Positions 37,420-51,191 are shown, numbered from the stretch's first letter. The stretch is DNA of 64,000 nucleotides from Cladorhizidae sp. MBARI D1340-BT2 (GCA_028752905.1 JAQNBH010000278.1:124001-188000); one strand, 5' to 3'. Notes: generated from the letters alone by a model not told the origin. Numbers and translations are program-made.

Positions 37420-38762
37420 TCAAGGGTAGGGGGATCTGGGGGAAGCAAGAGCTTCTTCCCAAACTGCCTGAACAACATCATAATTGGAAATGATGCTGCT
37501 CAGTGAGGACGCCCTGACTGTCCACCTAGTGGGACAGAGGGTTCTAAAACCAGTTGTTCCAGGACTAATTTCTGCCTTAATCTTGTTAAACAAGCCTTCT
37601 CGCCGAGGTGAGTATTTAAGCAGTTTAGATATTTCAAAAGTAGTATCTAGAGTATTCCTCAGAATTTGATTATTCTTGATGGTATCTCCAGCAGCTAAAT
37701 TTAAAGCATGACCATAGCAATGGACAAAAATAGCTCGTGACTCTTCTCCACAAATTTGAGTAGAAGTCCCACCCCTTATACCACACATGTTTGCAGCACC
37801 ATCATAGCATTGAGCACGACAGTTATGAATGCTAAGACTCATACGACCAATCACATCCTTCAAACTACCAACCAAGACATCTGCTTTTATGGACTCAACA
37901 TGGTCAAGGCCATAGAAGTCTTCATGGGGTTGAAAATCATCATCAACCCACCGAAAGCAAATTACGAATTGCTCCTTATATTGGATGCATCCGACACTTC
38001 ATCAGCCATCAGGGCAAAATACTTGGCTTGCTGGATAGAACAGGCTATGTAATGCATTATTTTAATAACTTCATTTTGTATTTGGGGACTAGTATATTTA
38101 TCAGTTTTCTTACTTAACATGGCCGATATTGCAGGATCGTCCAATGCACGAAGATGCATTAATTGCATGAAGTTACTGGCAACTTCATCACCAGCACCAC
38201 GAAAAGCTATTCCTCGTCTAGCTAGGAATTGAATATACTGAGCTATCTTGATAAGGTACTCTCTGTTCACGGCTTTTTGCAAAGCATGTTGAGAAGATAA
38301 CATACTTCCAACATCACTAGTCGTACCTGGTATAGTGATCACTAAATCGGTAGCTGCTTCATGATATTTTGTGCTCTCATGTTTGTTGAAACATCGAGTT
38401 CTATCCTTCCAGTTACTGAACCCAGACAAAAAGGTTGAGTCTGCATGTTTCCTTATCATCTTCAGTTTACCTAAAATATATACTAGCTGTGAAATATGGA
38501 ATGATTGCTGCCAATATGAGTGGCAGCTAGGCTTACTACCAGAAGCTGCCCCACTGTATCTTACCTGTTTGGATTGCTTGCACACACGTCAAACAATAAG
38601 CCATGTCTCGTAGTGAAGCCATTTCCATTGGTTGAACCAAGCGCTCTGAAAAGAGCGATAAGAGATATTGGTTCGGCCGAAAGATCGCTTAGGAAAACTA
38701 AAGTTAGTTGGTTGAGTCGGATGATCGGGAAGCTTAGGACAATTTGGTAACCTGGAAGCCAT
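37420..38762 (-). pseudogene. hAT transposase relic, copy 9
   Basis: Haplotype E/Y/R; intron 38471-38564; frameshifts near 38602-38606 and 37974-37982. Last core of the short-unit block: its left neighbour is a fused B array, its right neighbour the full B'-C-A stretch. Confidence 0.9.
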
Positions 38763-38895
38763 GCTGAAAAGACGAAATCTGACTATCTTTAATTAAATAT
38801 TAATTTAATTATTTTTATCCATTGCTACTAGTCACATAGGTAGGCTAGTTGTCCTTCAGTGTACTTCTATTCATGTCTCACCATATGATACTGTG

Positions 38896-38899
<4 letters not shown>

Positions 38900-38968
<69 letters not shown>
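38900..38968. repeat. A-tract, copy 9 (69 bp)
   Basis: Pure A-run. Confidence 0.95.
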
Positions 38969-38970
<2 letters not shown>

Positions 38971-39680
38971 GTGGTTTTCGTGAAGTAGGCTTGTTCGGTC
39001 CAAACCTATACGGCAATTGCCGGAATATTACTTCCTAACAATATAAATCTTCAGAAGAAGTCTCAGCACAACTTCTCTTTCCAGGTTCGCTTTCTTTGAC
39101 GCCCAGACCTTACTATTGCTTCTCTCTCACAATAGCCTTATCTAGACCAAGTATATAATCAAACAGTCTTCTCTCTCTCTCTCTAGACCTCTGCCCTCCT
39201 TTTCTGTATAAGGCAAGTTGATTATAATCAACAATAACAAAATGATGTACAAGACCACGCGTCTATCAAGACATCATTACTCCTATTGTTTTCTACCAAA
39301 TTATATATTACACAGAGCCAAGTCAGCTCAGTTCCGAGTCTCTCTTCAGTTCATTGAGGAGTTAGTTTGTTGAGGGGCATTCCTTCTTTCTTCCGGCTTG
39401 TTGATTACTCCTTCTCCTCCAAGTCTCTTGTTCTTTTATAGGCAGCTGGTTTATCTTGTGTTGTGCCTAGGATCATTCTCCTCAGAGACTGATCTGACCA
39501 ATCAGGAGTTCCTTTTTCCAACCAATCAGGGGTCTCTGCTGTTGAAGTGGGATGATCCATAGTTGCGGTTTTGGTTCTGAGTTGGTGGGTGTCTACTGCC
39601 ACTTGTGGGTGTGTAGTGTCAACCTCCCTCTGACAGTGTTTCCCCTCTAACAGCTTCCGCTGTCAGGGCTTTCTCTGACA
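38969..39680 (-). promoter_or_regulatory. Promoter-like segment, copy 9
   Basis: TATA box at 39433-39440; 712 bp. Confidence 0.55.
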
Positions 39681-39756
39681 CTACCACACTTCCCAATATA
39701 GAGAGTGCTGCCACACTTCCCAATATAGAGAGTGCTAGTACACTTCCCTATATAGA
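39681..39756. repeat. 27-bp repeat stub B' (copy 9)
   Basis: 76-bp form, as after core 3; the long-unit architecture resumes here. Confidence 0.93.
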
Positions 39757-39969
39757 TTACTAGCTCATGCACAACACCAAGAACTCCAGGATTACTAGCT
39801 CACACAACACCAAGAACTCCAGGATTACTAGCTCACGCACAACACCAAGAACTCCAGGATTACTAGCTCACACAACACCAAGAACTCCAGGATTACTAGC
39901 TCACGCACAGCACCAAGAACTCCAGGATTACTAGCTCACACACAGCACCAAGAACTCCAGGATTACTAG
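39757..39969. repeat. 33-35-bp minisatellite array C (after core 9)
   Basis: Six units, 213 bp, same linker order as after core 3. Confidence 0.94.
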
Positions 39970-41689
39970 GTCAGGAGTGCACCAGACTAGACATTAATTA
40001 CATGTGCAAGGTCAGGAGTGCACCAGACTAGACATTAATTACATGTGCAAGGTCAGGAGTGCACCAGACTAGACATTAATTACATGTGCAAGGTCAGGAG
40101 TGCACCAGACTAGACATTAATTACATGTGCAAGGTCAGGAGTGCACCAGACTAGACATTAATTACATGTGCAAGGTCAGGAGTGCACCAGACTAGACATT
40201 AATTACATGTGCAAGGTCAGGAGTGCACCAGACTAGACATTAATTACATGTGCAAGGTCAGGAGTGCACCAGACTAGACATTAATTACATGTGCAAGGTC
40301 AGGAGTGCACCAGACTAGACATTAATTACATGTGCAAGGTCAGGAGTGCACCAGACTAGACATTAATTACATGTGCAAGGTCAGGAGTGCACCAGACTAG
40401 ACATTAATTACATGTGCAAGGTCAGGAGTGCACCAGACTAGACATTAATTACATGTGCAAGGTCAGGAGTGCACCAGACTAGACATTAATTACATGTGCA
40501 AGGTCAGGAGTGCACCAGACTAGACATTAATTACATGTGCAAGGTCAGGAGTGCACCAGACTAGACATTAATTACATGTGCAAGGTCAGGAGTGCACCAG
40601 ACTAGACATTAATTACATGTGCAAGGTCAGGAGTGCACCAGACTAGACATTAATTACATGTGCAAGGTCAGGAGTGCACCAGACTAGACATTAATTACAT
40701 GTGCAAGGTCAGGAGTGCACCAGACTAGACATTAATTACATGTGCAAGGTCAGGAGTGCACCAGACTAGACATTAATTACATGTGCAAGGTCAGGAGTGC
40801 ACCAGACTAGACATTAATTACATGTGCAAGGTCAGGAGTGCACCAGACTAGACATTAATTACATGTGCAAGGTCAGGAGTGCACCAGACTAGACATTAAT
40901 TACATGTGCAAGGTCAGGGGTGCACCAGACTAGACATTAATTACATGTGCAAGGTCAGGAGTGCACCAGACTAGACATTAATTACATGTGCAAGGTCAGG
41001 AGTGCACCAGACTAGACATTAATTACATGTGCAAGGTCAGGAGTGCACCAGACTAGACATTAATTACATGTGCAAGGTCAGGGGTGCACCAGACTAGACA
41101 TTAATTACATGTGCAAGGTCAGGAGTGCACCAGACTAGACATTAATTACATGTGCAAGGTCAGGAGTGCACCAGACTAGACATTAATTACATGTGCAAGG
41201 TCAGGAGTGCACCAGACTAGACATTAATTACATGTGCAAGGTCAGGAGTGCACCAGACTAGACATTAATTACATGTGCAAGGTCAGGAGTGCACCAGACT
41301 AGACATTAATTACATGTGCAAGGTCAGGAGTGCACCAGACTAGACATTAATTACATGTGCAAGGTCAGGGGTGCACCAGACTAGACATTAATTACATGTG
41401 CAAGGTCAGGAGTGCACCAGACTAGACATTAATTACATGTGCAAGGTCAGGAGTGCACCAGACTAGACATTAATTACATGTGCAAGGTCAGGGGTGCACC
41501 AGACTAGACATTAATTACATGTGCAAGGTCAGGAGTGCACCAGACTAGACATTAATTACATGTGCAAGGTCAGGAGTGCACCAGACTAGACATTAATTAC
41601 ATGTGCAAGGTCAGGAGTGCACCAGACTAGACATTAATTACATGTGCAAGGTCAGGAGTGCACCAGACTAGACATTAATTACATGTGCA
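39970..41689. repeat. 41-bp minisatellite array A6 (about 42 units)
   Basis: The shortest complete A array. GGGGTGC units occur near 40917, 41081, 41368 and 41491. No AGGTCG variant was seen. Confidence 0.97.
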
Positions 41690-42664
41690 CGTACACTTCC
41701 CTATATAGAGAGTGCTAGTACACTTCCCTATATAGAGAGTGCTAGTACACTTCCCAATATAGAGAGTGCTAGTACACTTCCCAATATAGAGAGTGCTAGT
41801 ACACTTCCCTATATAGAGAGTGCTAGTACACTTCCCAATATAGAGAGTGCTAGTACACTTCCCAATATAGAGAGTGCTGCCACACTTCCCTATATAGAGA
41901 GTGCTAGTACACTTCCCAATATAGAGAGTGCTAGTACACTTCCCAATATAGAGAGTGCTACCACACTTCCCAACATAGAGAGTGCTAGTACACTTCCCAA
42001 TATAGAGAGTGCTAGTACACTTCCCTATATAGAGAGTGCTAGTACACTTCCCTATATAGAGAGTGCTAGTACACTTCCCTATATAGAGAGTGCTAGTACA
42101 CTTCCCTATCTAGAGAGTGCTAGTACACTTCCCTATATAGAGAGTGCTAGTACACTTCCCAATATAGAGAGTGCTAGTACACTTCCCAATATAGAGAGTG
42201 CTGCCACACTTCCCTATATAGAGAGTGCTAGTACACTTCCCAATATAGAGAGTGCTAGTACACTTCCCAATATAGAGAGTGCTACCACACTTCCCAACAT
42301 AGAGAGTGCTAGTACACTTCCCAATATAGAGAGTGCTAGTACACTTCCCTATATAGAGAGTGCTAGTACACTTCCCTATATAGAGAGTGCTAGTACACTT
42401 CCCTATATAGAGAGTGCTAGTACACTTCCCTATCTAGAGAGTGCTAGTACACTTCCCTATATAGAGAGTGCTAGTACACTTCCCAATATAGAGAGTGCTA
42501 GTACACTTCCCTATATAGAGAGTGCTGCCACACTTCCCTATATAGAGAGTGCTAGTACACTTCCCTATATAGAGAGTGCTGCCACACTTCCCTATATAGA
42601 GAGTGCTGCCACACTTCCCTATATAGAGAGTGCTAGTACACTTCCCTATATAGAGAGTGCTACC
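41690..42664. repeat. 27-bp minisatellite array B10 (975 bp, internal duplication)
   Basis: About 36 units. The marker unit CTATCTAG occurs twice (near 42107 and 42431), exactly 324 bp or 12 units apart. The array is 324 bp longer than the 651-bp arrays, so it is the 651-bp form with one 12-unit block duplicated. Confidence 0.95.
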
Positions 42665-42922
42665 TGTGAGAAAGGCGAACCCTCTTACCACTCTAGCAGG
42701 CCCGTAGGAAGCAAATGTAAACCTGTACAGCAACTAAGCCACACCCACAATGGGAGTGGCTTTACTTGCTACTGGAATAAACACACCCAACTTATACTCT
42801 ATCTAATAGCACTCCTTTTGGAGCTACAGCAGGATTTATACAGACATTTTTGTTAGGGGGGGGGGGGGGAGGAAAAATGGGGAGGAAAAATGTGTACCTA
42901 ATTGGCAGACTGTGCAGGGTAT

Positions 42923-44265
42923 TCAAGGGTAGGGGGATCTGGGGGAAGCAAGAGCTTCTTCCCAAACTGCCTGAACAACATCATAATTGGAAATGATGCT
43001 GCTCAGTGAGGACGCCCTGACTGTCCACCTAGTGGGACAGAGGGTTCTAAAACCAGTTGTTCCAGGACTAATTTCTGCCTTAATCTTGTTAAACAAGCCT
43101 TCTCGCCGAGGTGAGTATTTAAGCAGTTTAGATATTTCAAAAGTAGTATCTAGAGTATTCCTCAGAATTTGATTATTCTTGATGGTATCTCCAGCAGCTA
43201 AATTTAAAGCATGACCATAGCAATGGACAAAAATAGCTCGTGACTCTTCTCCACAAATTTGAGTAGAAGTCCCACCCCTTATACCACACATGTTTGCAGC
43301 ACCATCATAGCATTGAGCACGACAGTTATGAATGCTAAGACTCATACGACCAATCACATCCTTCAAACTACCAACCAAGACATCTGCTTTTATGGACTCA
43401 ACATGGTCAAGGCCATAGAAGTCTTCATGGGGTTGAAAATCATCATCAACCCACCGAAAGCAAATTACGAATTGCTCCTTATATTGGATGCATCCGACAC
43501 TTCATCAGCCATCAGGGCAAAATACTTGGCTTGCTGGATAGAACAGGCTATGTAATGCATTATTTTAATAACTTCATTTTGTATTTGGGGACTAGTATAT
43601 TTATCAGTTTTCTTACTTAACATGGCCGATATTGCAGGATCGTCCAATGCACGAAGATGCATTAATTGCATGAAGTTACTGGCAACTTCATCACCAGCAC
43701 CACGAAAAGCTATTCCTTGTCTAGCTAGGAATTGAATATACTGAGCTATCTTGATAAGGTACTCTCTGTTCACGGCTTTTTGCAAAGCATGTTGAGAAGA
43801 TAACATACTTCCAACATCACTAGTCGTACCTGGTATAGTGATCACTAAATCGGTAGCTGCTTCATGATATTTTGTGCTCTCATGTTTGTTGAAACATCGA
43901 GTTCTATCCTTCCAGTTACTGAACCCAGACAAAAAGGTTGAGTCTGCATGTTTCCTTATCATCTTCAGTTTACCTAAAATATATACTAGCTGTGAAATAT
44001 GGAATGATTGCTGCCAATATGAGTGGCAGCTAGGCTTACTACCAGAAGCTGCCCCACTGTATCTTACCTGTTTGGATTGCTTGCACACACGTCAAACAAT
44101 AAGCCATGTCTCGTAGTGAAGCCATTTCCATTGGTTGAACCAAGCGCTCTGAAAAGAGCGATAAGAGATATTGGTTCGGCCGAAAGATCGCTTAGGAAAA
44201 CTAAAGTTAGTTGGTTGAGTCGGATGATCGGGAAGCTTAGGACAATTTGGTAACCTGGAAGCCAT
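42923..44265 (-). pseudogene. hAT transposase relic, copy 10
   Basis: Haplotype E/Y/Q, shared with copy 12. Intron 43974-44067; frameshifts near 44105-44109 and 43477-43485. The DNA just upstream of its ATG carries TTTAATAATTTTT and TAGTCGCAT, otherwise seen only in copy 3, so this copy is mosaic. Confidence 0.9.
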
Positions 44266-44402
44266 GCTGAAAAGACGAAATCTGACTATCTTTAATTAAA
44301 TATTAATTTAATAATTTTTATCCATTGCTACTAGTCGCATAGGTAGGCTAGTTGTCCTTCAGTGTACTTCTATTCATGTCTCACCATATGATACTGTGAA
44401 GT

Positions 44403-44476
44403 AAAAAAAAAATAAAATAAAAAAAAAAAATAAAAAAAAAATAAAAAAAAATATAAAAAAATAAATAAATAAAAAA
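44403..44476. repeat. A-rich tract, copy 10 (74 bp, T-patterned)
   Basis: Interrupted by T in a characteristic order ending TAAATAAATAAAAAA. Nearly the same pattern appears in copies 12 and 13 but not in copy 11. Confidence 0.93.
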
Positions 44477-45188
44477 GTGTGGTTTTCGTGAAGTAGGCTT
44501 GTTCGGTCCAAACCTATACGGCAATTGCCGGAATATTACTTCCTAACAATATAAATCTTCAGAAGAAGTCTCAGCACAACTTCTCTTTCCAGGTTCGCTT
44601 TCTTTGACGCCCAGACCTTACTATTGCTTCTCTCTCACAATAGCCTTATCTAGACCAAGTATATAATCAAACAGTCTTCTCTCTCTCTCTCTAGACCTCT
44701 GCCCTCCTTTTCTGTATAAGGCAAGTTGATTATAATCAACAATAACAAAATGATGTACAAGACCACGCGTCTATCAAGACATCATTACTCCTATTGTTTT
44801 CTACCAAATTATATATTACACAGAGCCAAGTCAGCTCAGTTCCGAGTCTCTCTTCAGTTCATTGAGGAGTTAGTTTGTTGAGGGGCATTCCTTCTTTCTT
44901 CCGGCTTGTTGATTACTCCTTCTCCTCCAAGTCTCTTGTTCTTTTATAGGCAGCTGGTTTATCTTGTGTTGTGCCTAGGATCATTCTCCTCAGAGACTGA
45001 TCTGACCAATCAGGAGTTCCTTTTTCCAACCAATCAGGGGTCTCTGCTGTTGAAGTGGGATGATCCATAGTTGCGGTTTTGGTTCTGAGTTGGTGGGTGT
45101 CTACTGCCACTTGTGGGTGTGTAGTGTCAACCTCCCTCTGACAGTGTTTCCCCTCTAACAGCTTCCGCTGTCAGGGCTTTCTCTGACA
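44477..45188 (-). promoter_or_regulatory. Promoter-like segment, copy 10
   Basis: TATA box at 44941-44948; 712 bp. Confidence 0.55.
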
Positions 45189-45264
45189 CTACCACACTTC
45201 CCAATATAGAGAGTGCTGCCACACTTCCCAATATAGAGAGTGCTAGTACACTTCCCTATATAGA
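45189..45264. repeat. 27-bp repeat stub B' (copy 10)
   Basis: 76-bp form. Confidence 0.93.
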
Positions 45265-45477
45265 TTACTAGCTCATGCACAACACCAAGAACTCCAGGAT
45301 TACTAGCTCACACAACACCAAGAACTCCAGGATTACTAGCTCACGCACAACACCAAGAACTCCAGGATTACTAGCTCACACAACACCAAGAACTCCAGGA
45401 TTACTAGCTCACGCACAGCACCAAGAACTCCAGGATTACTAGCTCACACACAGCACCAAGAACTCCAGGATTACTAG
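45265..45477. repeat. 33-35-bp minisatellite array C (after core 10)
   Basis: Six units, 213 bp. Confidence 0.94.
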
Positions 45478-48099
45478 GTCAGGAGTGCACCAGACTAGAC
45501 ATTAATTACATGTGCAAGGTCAGGAGTGCACCAGACTAGACATTAATTACATGTGCAAGGTCAGGAGTGCACCAGACTAGACATTAATTACATGTGCAAG
45601 GTCAGGAGTGCACCAGACTAGACATTAATTACATGTGCAAGGTCAGGAGTGCACCAGACTAGACATTAATTACATGTGCAAGGTCAGGAGTGCACCAGAC
45701 TAGACATTAATTACATGTGCAAGGTCAGGAGTGCACCAGACTAGACATTAATGACATGTGCAAGGTCAGGAGTGCACCAGACTAGACATTAATTACATGT
45801 GCAAGGTCAGGAGTGCACCAGACTAGACATTAATTACATGTGCAAGGTCAGGAGTGCACCAGACTAGACATTAATTACATGTGCAAGGTCAGGAGTGCAC
45901 CAGACTAGACATTAATTACATGTGCAAGGTCAGGAGTGCACCAGACTAGACATTAATTACATGTGCAAGGTCAGGAGTGCACCAGACTAGACATTAATTA
46001 CATGTGCAAGGTCAGGAGTGCACCAGACTAGACATTAATTACATGTGCAAGGTCAGGAGTGCACCAGACTAGACATTAATTACATGTGCAAGGTCAGGAG
46101 TGCACCAGACTAGACATTAATTACATGTGCAAGGTCAGGAGTGCACCAGACTAGACATTAATTACATGTGCAAGGTCAGGAGTGCACCAGACTAGACATT
46201 AATTACATGTGCAAGGTCGGGAGTGCACCAGACTAGACATTAATTACATGTGCAAGGTCAGGAGTGCACCAGACTAGACATTAATTACATGTGCAAGGTC
46301 AGGAGTGCACCAGACTAGACATTAATTACATGTGCAAGGTCAGGAGTGCACCAGACTAGACATTAATTACATGTGCAAGGTCAGGAGTGCACCAGACTAG
46401 ACATTAATTACATGTGCAAGGTCAGGAGTGCACCAGACTAGACATTAATTACATGTGCAAGGTCAGGAGTGCACCAGACTAGACATTAATTACATGTGCA
46501 AGGTCAGGAGTGCACCAGACTAGACATTAATTACATGTGCAAGGTCAGGGGTGCACCAGACTAGACATTAATTACATGTGCAAGGTCAGGAGTGCACCAG
46601 ACTAGACATTAATTACATGTGCAAGGTCAGGAGTGCACCAGACTAGACATTAATTACATGTGCAAGGTCAGGAGTGCACCAGACTAGACATTAATTACAT
46701 GTGCAAGGTCAGGAGTGCACCAGACTAGACATTAATTACATGTGCAAGGTCAGGAGTGCACCAGACTAGACATTAATTACATGTGCAAGGTCAGGAGTGC
46801 ACCAGACTAGACATTAATTACATGTGCAAGGTCAGGAGTGCACCAGACTAGACATTAATTACATGTGCAAGGTCAGGAGTGCACCAGACTAGACATTAAT
46901 GACATGTGCAAGGTCAGGAGTGCACCAGACTAGACATTAATTACATGTGCAAGGTCAGGAGTGCACCAGACTAGACATTAATGACATGTGCAAGGTCAGG
47001 AGTGCACCAGACTAGACATTAATGACATGTGCAAGGTCAGGAGTGCACCAGACTAGACATTAATTACATGTGCAAGGTCAGGAGTGCACCAGACTAGACA
47101 TTAATTACATGTGCAAGGTCAGGAGTGCACCAGACTAGACATTAATTACATGTGCAAGGTCAGGAGTGCACCAGACTAGACATTAATTACATGTGCAAGG
47201 TCAGGAGTGCACCAGACTAGACATTAATTACATGTGCAAGGTCAGGAGTGCACCAGACTAGACATTAATTACATGTGCAAGGTCAGGAGTGCACCAGACT
47301 AGACATTAATTACATGTGCAAGGTCAGGAGTGCACCAGACTAGACATTAATTACATGTGCAAGGTCAGGAGTGCACCAGACTAGACATTAATTACATGTG
47401 CAAGGTCAGGGGTGCACCAGACTAGACATTAATTACATGTGCAAGGTCAGGGGTGCACCAGACTAGACATTAATTACATGTGCAAGGTCAGGAGTGCACC
47501 AGACTAGACATTAATTACATGTGCAAGGTCAGGAGTGCACCAGACTAGACATTAATTACATGCGCAAGGTCAGGAGTGCACCAGACTAGACATTAATTAC
47601 ATGTGCAAGGTCAGGAGTGCACCAGACTAGACATTAATTACATGTGCAAGGTCAGGAGTGCACCAGACTAGACATTAATTACATGTGCAAGGTCAGGAGT
47701 GCACCAGACTAGACATTAATTACATGTGCAAGGTCAGGAGTGCACCAGACTAGACATTAATTACATGTGCAAGGTCAGGAGTGCACCAGACTAGACATTA
47801 ATTACATGCGCAAGGTCAGGAGTGCACCAGACTAGACATTAATTACATGTGCAAGGTCAGGAGTGCACCAGACTAGACATTAATTACATGTGCAAGGTCA
47901 GGGGTGCACCAGACTAGACATTAATTACATGTGCAAGGTCAGGAGTGCACCAGACTAGACATTAATTACATGTGCAAGGTCAGGAGTGCACCAGACTAGA
48001 CATTAATTACATGTGCAAGGTCAGGAGTGCACCAGACTAGACATTAATTACATGTGCAAGGTCAGGAGTGCACCAGACTAGACATTAATTACATGTGCA
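45478..48099. repeat. 41-bp minisatellite array A7 (about 64 units)
   Basis: ATTAATGAC units near 45750, 46897, 46979 and 47020, and two ATGCGC units near 47562 and 47808 that are exactly 246 bp (6 units) apart. Confidence 0.97.
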
Positions 48100-48345
48100 C
48101 GTACACTTCCCTATCTAGAGAGTGCTAGTACACTTCCCTATATAGAGAGTGCTAGTACACTTCCCAATATAGAGAGTGCTAGTACACTTCCCTATATAGA
48201 GAGTGCTGCCACACTTCCCTATATAGAGAGTGCTAGTACACTTCCCTATATAGAGAGTGCTGCCACACTTCCCTATATAGAGAGTGCTAGTACACTTCCC
48301 TATATAGAGAGTGCTAGTACACTTCCCTATATAGAGAGTGCTACC
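48100..48345. repeat. 27-bp minisatellite array B11 (246 bp, truncated)
   Basis: About nine units. It begins at the CTATCTAG marker unit and is 405 bp (15 units) shorter than the 651-bp form, as if everything left of that marker had been removed. Confidence 0.95.
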
Positions 48346-48606
48346 TGTGAGAAAGGCGAACCCTCTTACCACTCTAGCAGGCCCGTAGGAAGCAAATGTA
48401 AACCTGTACAGCAACTAAGCCACACCCACAATGGGAGTGGCTTTACTTGCTACTGGAATAAACACACCCAACTTATACTCTATCTAATAGCACTCCTTTT
48501 GGAGCTACAGCAGGATTTATACAGACATTTTTGTTAGGGGGGGGGGGGGGGGGAGGAAAAATGGGGAGGAAAAATGTGTACCTAATTGGCAGACTGTGCA
48601 GGGTAT

Positions 48607-49949
48607 TCAAGGGTAGGGGGATCTGGGGGAAGCAAGAGCTTCTTCCCAAACTGCCTGAACAACATCATAATTGGAAATGATGCTGCTCAGTGAGGACGCC
48701 CTGACTGTCCACCTAGTGGGACAGAGGGTTCTAAAACCAGTTGTTCCAGGACTAATTTCTGCCTTAATCTTGTTAAACAAGCCTTCTCGCCGAGGTGAGT
48801 ATTTAAGCAGTTTAGATATTTCAAAAGTAGTATCTAGAGTATTCCTCAGAATTTGATTATTCTTGATGGTATCTCCAGCAGCTAAATTTAAAGCATGACC
48901 ATAGCAATGGACAAAAATAGCTCGTGACTCTTCTCCACAAATTTGAGTAGAAGTCCCACCCCTTATACCACACATGTTTGCAGCACCATCATAGCATTGA
49001 GCACGACAGTTATGAATGCTAAGACTCATACGACCAATCACATCCTTCAAACTACCAACCAAGACATCTGCTTTTATGGACTCAACATGGTCAAGGCCAT
49101 AGAAGTCTTCATGGGGTTGAAAATCATCATCAACCCACCAAAAGCAAATTACGAATTGCTCCTTATATTGGATGCATCCGACACTTCATCAGCCATCAGG
49201 GCAAAATACTTGGCTTGCTGGATAGAACAGGCTATGTAATGCATTATTTTAATAACTTCATTTTGTATTTGGGGACTAGTATATTTATCAGTTTTCTTAC
49301 TTAACATGGCCGATATTGCAGGATCGTCCAATGCACGAAGATGCATTAATTGCATGAAGTTACTGGCAACTTCATCACCAGCACCACGAAAAGCTATTCC
49401 TCGTCTAGCTAGGAATTGAATATACTGAGCTATCTTGATAAGGTACTCTCTGTTCACGGCTTTTTGCAAAGCATGTTGAGAAGATAACATACTTCCAACA
49501 TCACTAGTCGTACCTGGTATAGTGATCACTAAATCGGTAGCTGCTTTATGATATTTTGTGCTCTCATGTTTGTTGAAACATCGAGTTCTATCCTTCCAGT
49601 TACTGAACCCAGACAAAAAGGTTGAGTCTGCATGTTTCCTTATCATCTTCAGTTTACCTAAAATATATACTAGCTGTGAAATATGGAATGATTGCTGCCA
49701 ATATGAGTGGCAGCTAGGCTTACTACCAGAAGCTGCCCCACTGTATCTTACCTGTTTGGATTGCTTGCACACACGTCAAACAATAAGCCATGTCTCGTAG
49801 TGAAGCCATTTCCATTGGTTGAACCAAGCGCTCTGAAAAGAGCGATAAGAGATATTGGTTCGGCCGAAAGATCGCTTAGGAAAACTAAAGTTAGTTGGTT
49901 GAGTCGGATGATCGGGAAGCTTAGGACAATTTGGTAACCTGGAAGCCAT
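48607..49949 (-). pseudogene. hAT transposase relic, copy 11
   Basis: Haplotype K/Y/R, shared only with copy 13. Intron 49658-49751; frameshifts near 49789-49793 and 49161-49169. Private G-to-A change at about 49140 (CCCACCAAAAG for CCCACCGAAAG). Confidence 0.9.
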
Positions 49950-50082
49950 GCTGAAAAGACGAAATCTGACTATCTTTAATTAAATATTAATTTAATTATT
50001 TTTATCCATTGCTACTAGTCACATAGGTAGGCTAGTTGTCCTTCAGTGTACTTCTATTCATGTCTCACCATATGATACTGTG

Positions 50083-50086
<4 letters not shown>

Positions 50087-50117
<31 letters not shown>

Positions 50118-50190
50118 AAAAAAAAAAAAAAAAAAATAAAAAAAAAAATAAAAAAAAAAAAAATAAAAAAAAAAAAAAAATAAAAAAAAA
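50087..50190. repeat. A-rich tract, copy 11 (104 bp)
   Basis: Longest A-rich tract, with five widely spaced T interruptions in a pattern not shared with copies 10, 12 or 13. Confidence 0.94.
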
Positions 50191-50902
50191 GTGTGGTTTT
50201 CGTGAAGTAGGCTTGTTCGGTCCAAACCTATACGGCAATTGCCGGAATATTACTTCCTAACAATATAAATCTTCAGAAGAAGTCTCAGCACAACTTCTCT
50301 TTCCAGGTTCGCTTTCTTTGACGCCCAGACCTTACTATTGCTTCTCTCTCACAATAGCCTTATCTAGACCAAGTATATAATCAAACAGTCTTCTCTCTCT
50401 CTCTCTAGACCTCTGCCCTCCTTTTCTGTATAAGGCAAGTTGATTATAATCAACAATAACAAAATGATGTACAAGACCACGCGTCTATCAAGACATCATT
50501 ACTCCTATTGTTTTCTACCAAATTATATATTACACAGAGCCAAGTCAGCTCAGTTCCGAGTCTCTCTTCAGTTCATTGAGGAGTTAGTTTGTTGAGGGGC
50601 ATTCCTTCTTTCTTCCGGCTTGTTGATTACTCCTTCTCCTCCAAGTCTCTTGTTCTTTTATAGGCAGCTGGTTTATCTTGTGTTGTGCCTAGGATCATTC
50701 TCCTCAGAGACTGATCTGACCAATCAGGAGTTCCTTTTTCCAACCAATCAGGGGTCTCTGCTGTTGAAGTGGGATGATCCATAGTTGCGGTTTTGGTTCT
50801 GAGTTGGTGGGTGTCTACTGCCACTTGTGGGTGTGTAGTGTCAACCTCCCTCTGACAGTGTTTCCCCTCTAACAGCTTCCGCTGTCAGGGCTTTCTCTGA
50901 CA
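50191..50902 (-). promoter_or_regulatory. Promoter-like segment, copy 11
   Basis: TATA box at 50655-50662; 712 bp. Confidence 0.55.
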
Positions 50903-50978
50903 CTACCACACTTCCCAATATAGAGAGTGCTGCCACACTTCCCAATATAGAGAGTGCTAGTACACTTCCCTATATAGA
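50903..50978. repeat. 27-bp repeat stub B' (copy 11)
   Basis: 76-bp form. Confidence 0.93.
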
Positions 50979-51191
50979 TTACTAGCTCATGCACAACACC
51001 AAGAACTCCAGGATTACTAGCTCACACAACACCAAGAACTCCAGGATTACTAGCTCACGCACAACACCAAGAACTCCAGGATTACTAGCTCACACAACAC
51101 CAAGAACTCCAGGATTACTAGCTCACGCACAGCACCAAGAACTCCAGGATTACTAGCTCACACACAGCACCAAGAACTCCAGGATTACTAG
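50979..51191. repeat. 33-35-bp minisatellite array C (after core 11)
   Basis: Six units, 213 bp. Confidence 0.94.

Noticed and set aside
22770..39680. Active, independently transposed hAT insertions
   Set aside because: No terminal inverted repeats or target duplications flank the cores, spacing is regular, and all copies share the same lesions.
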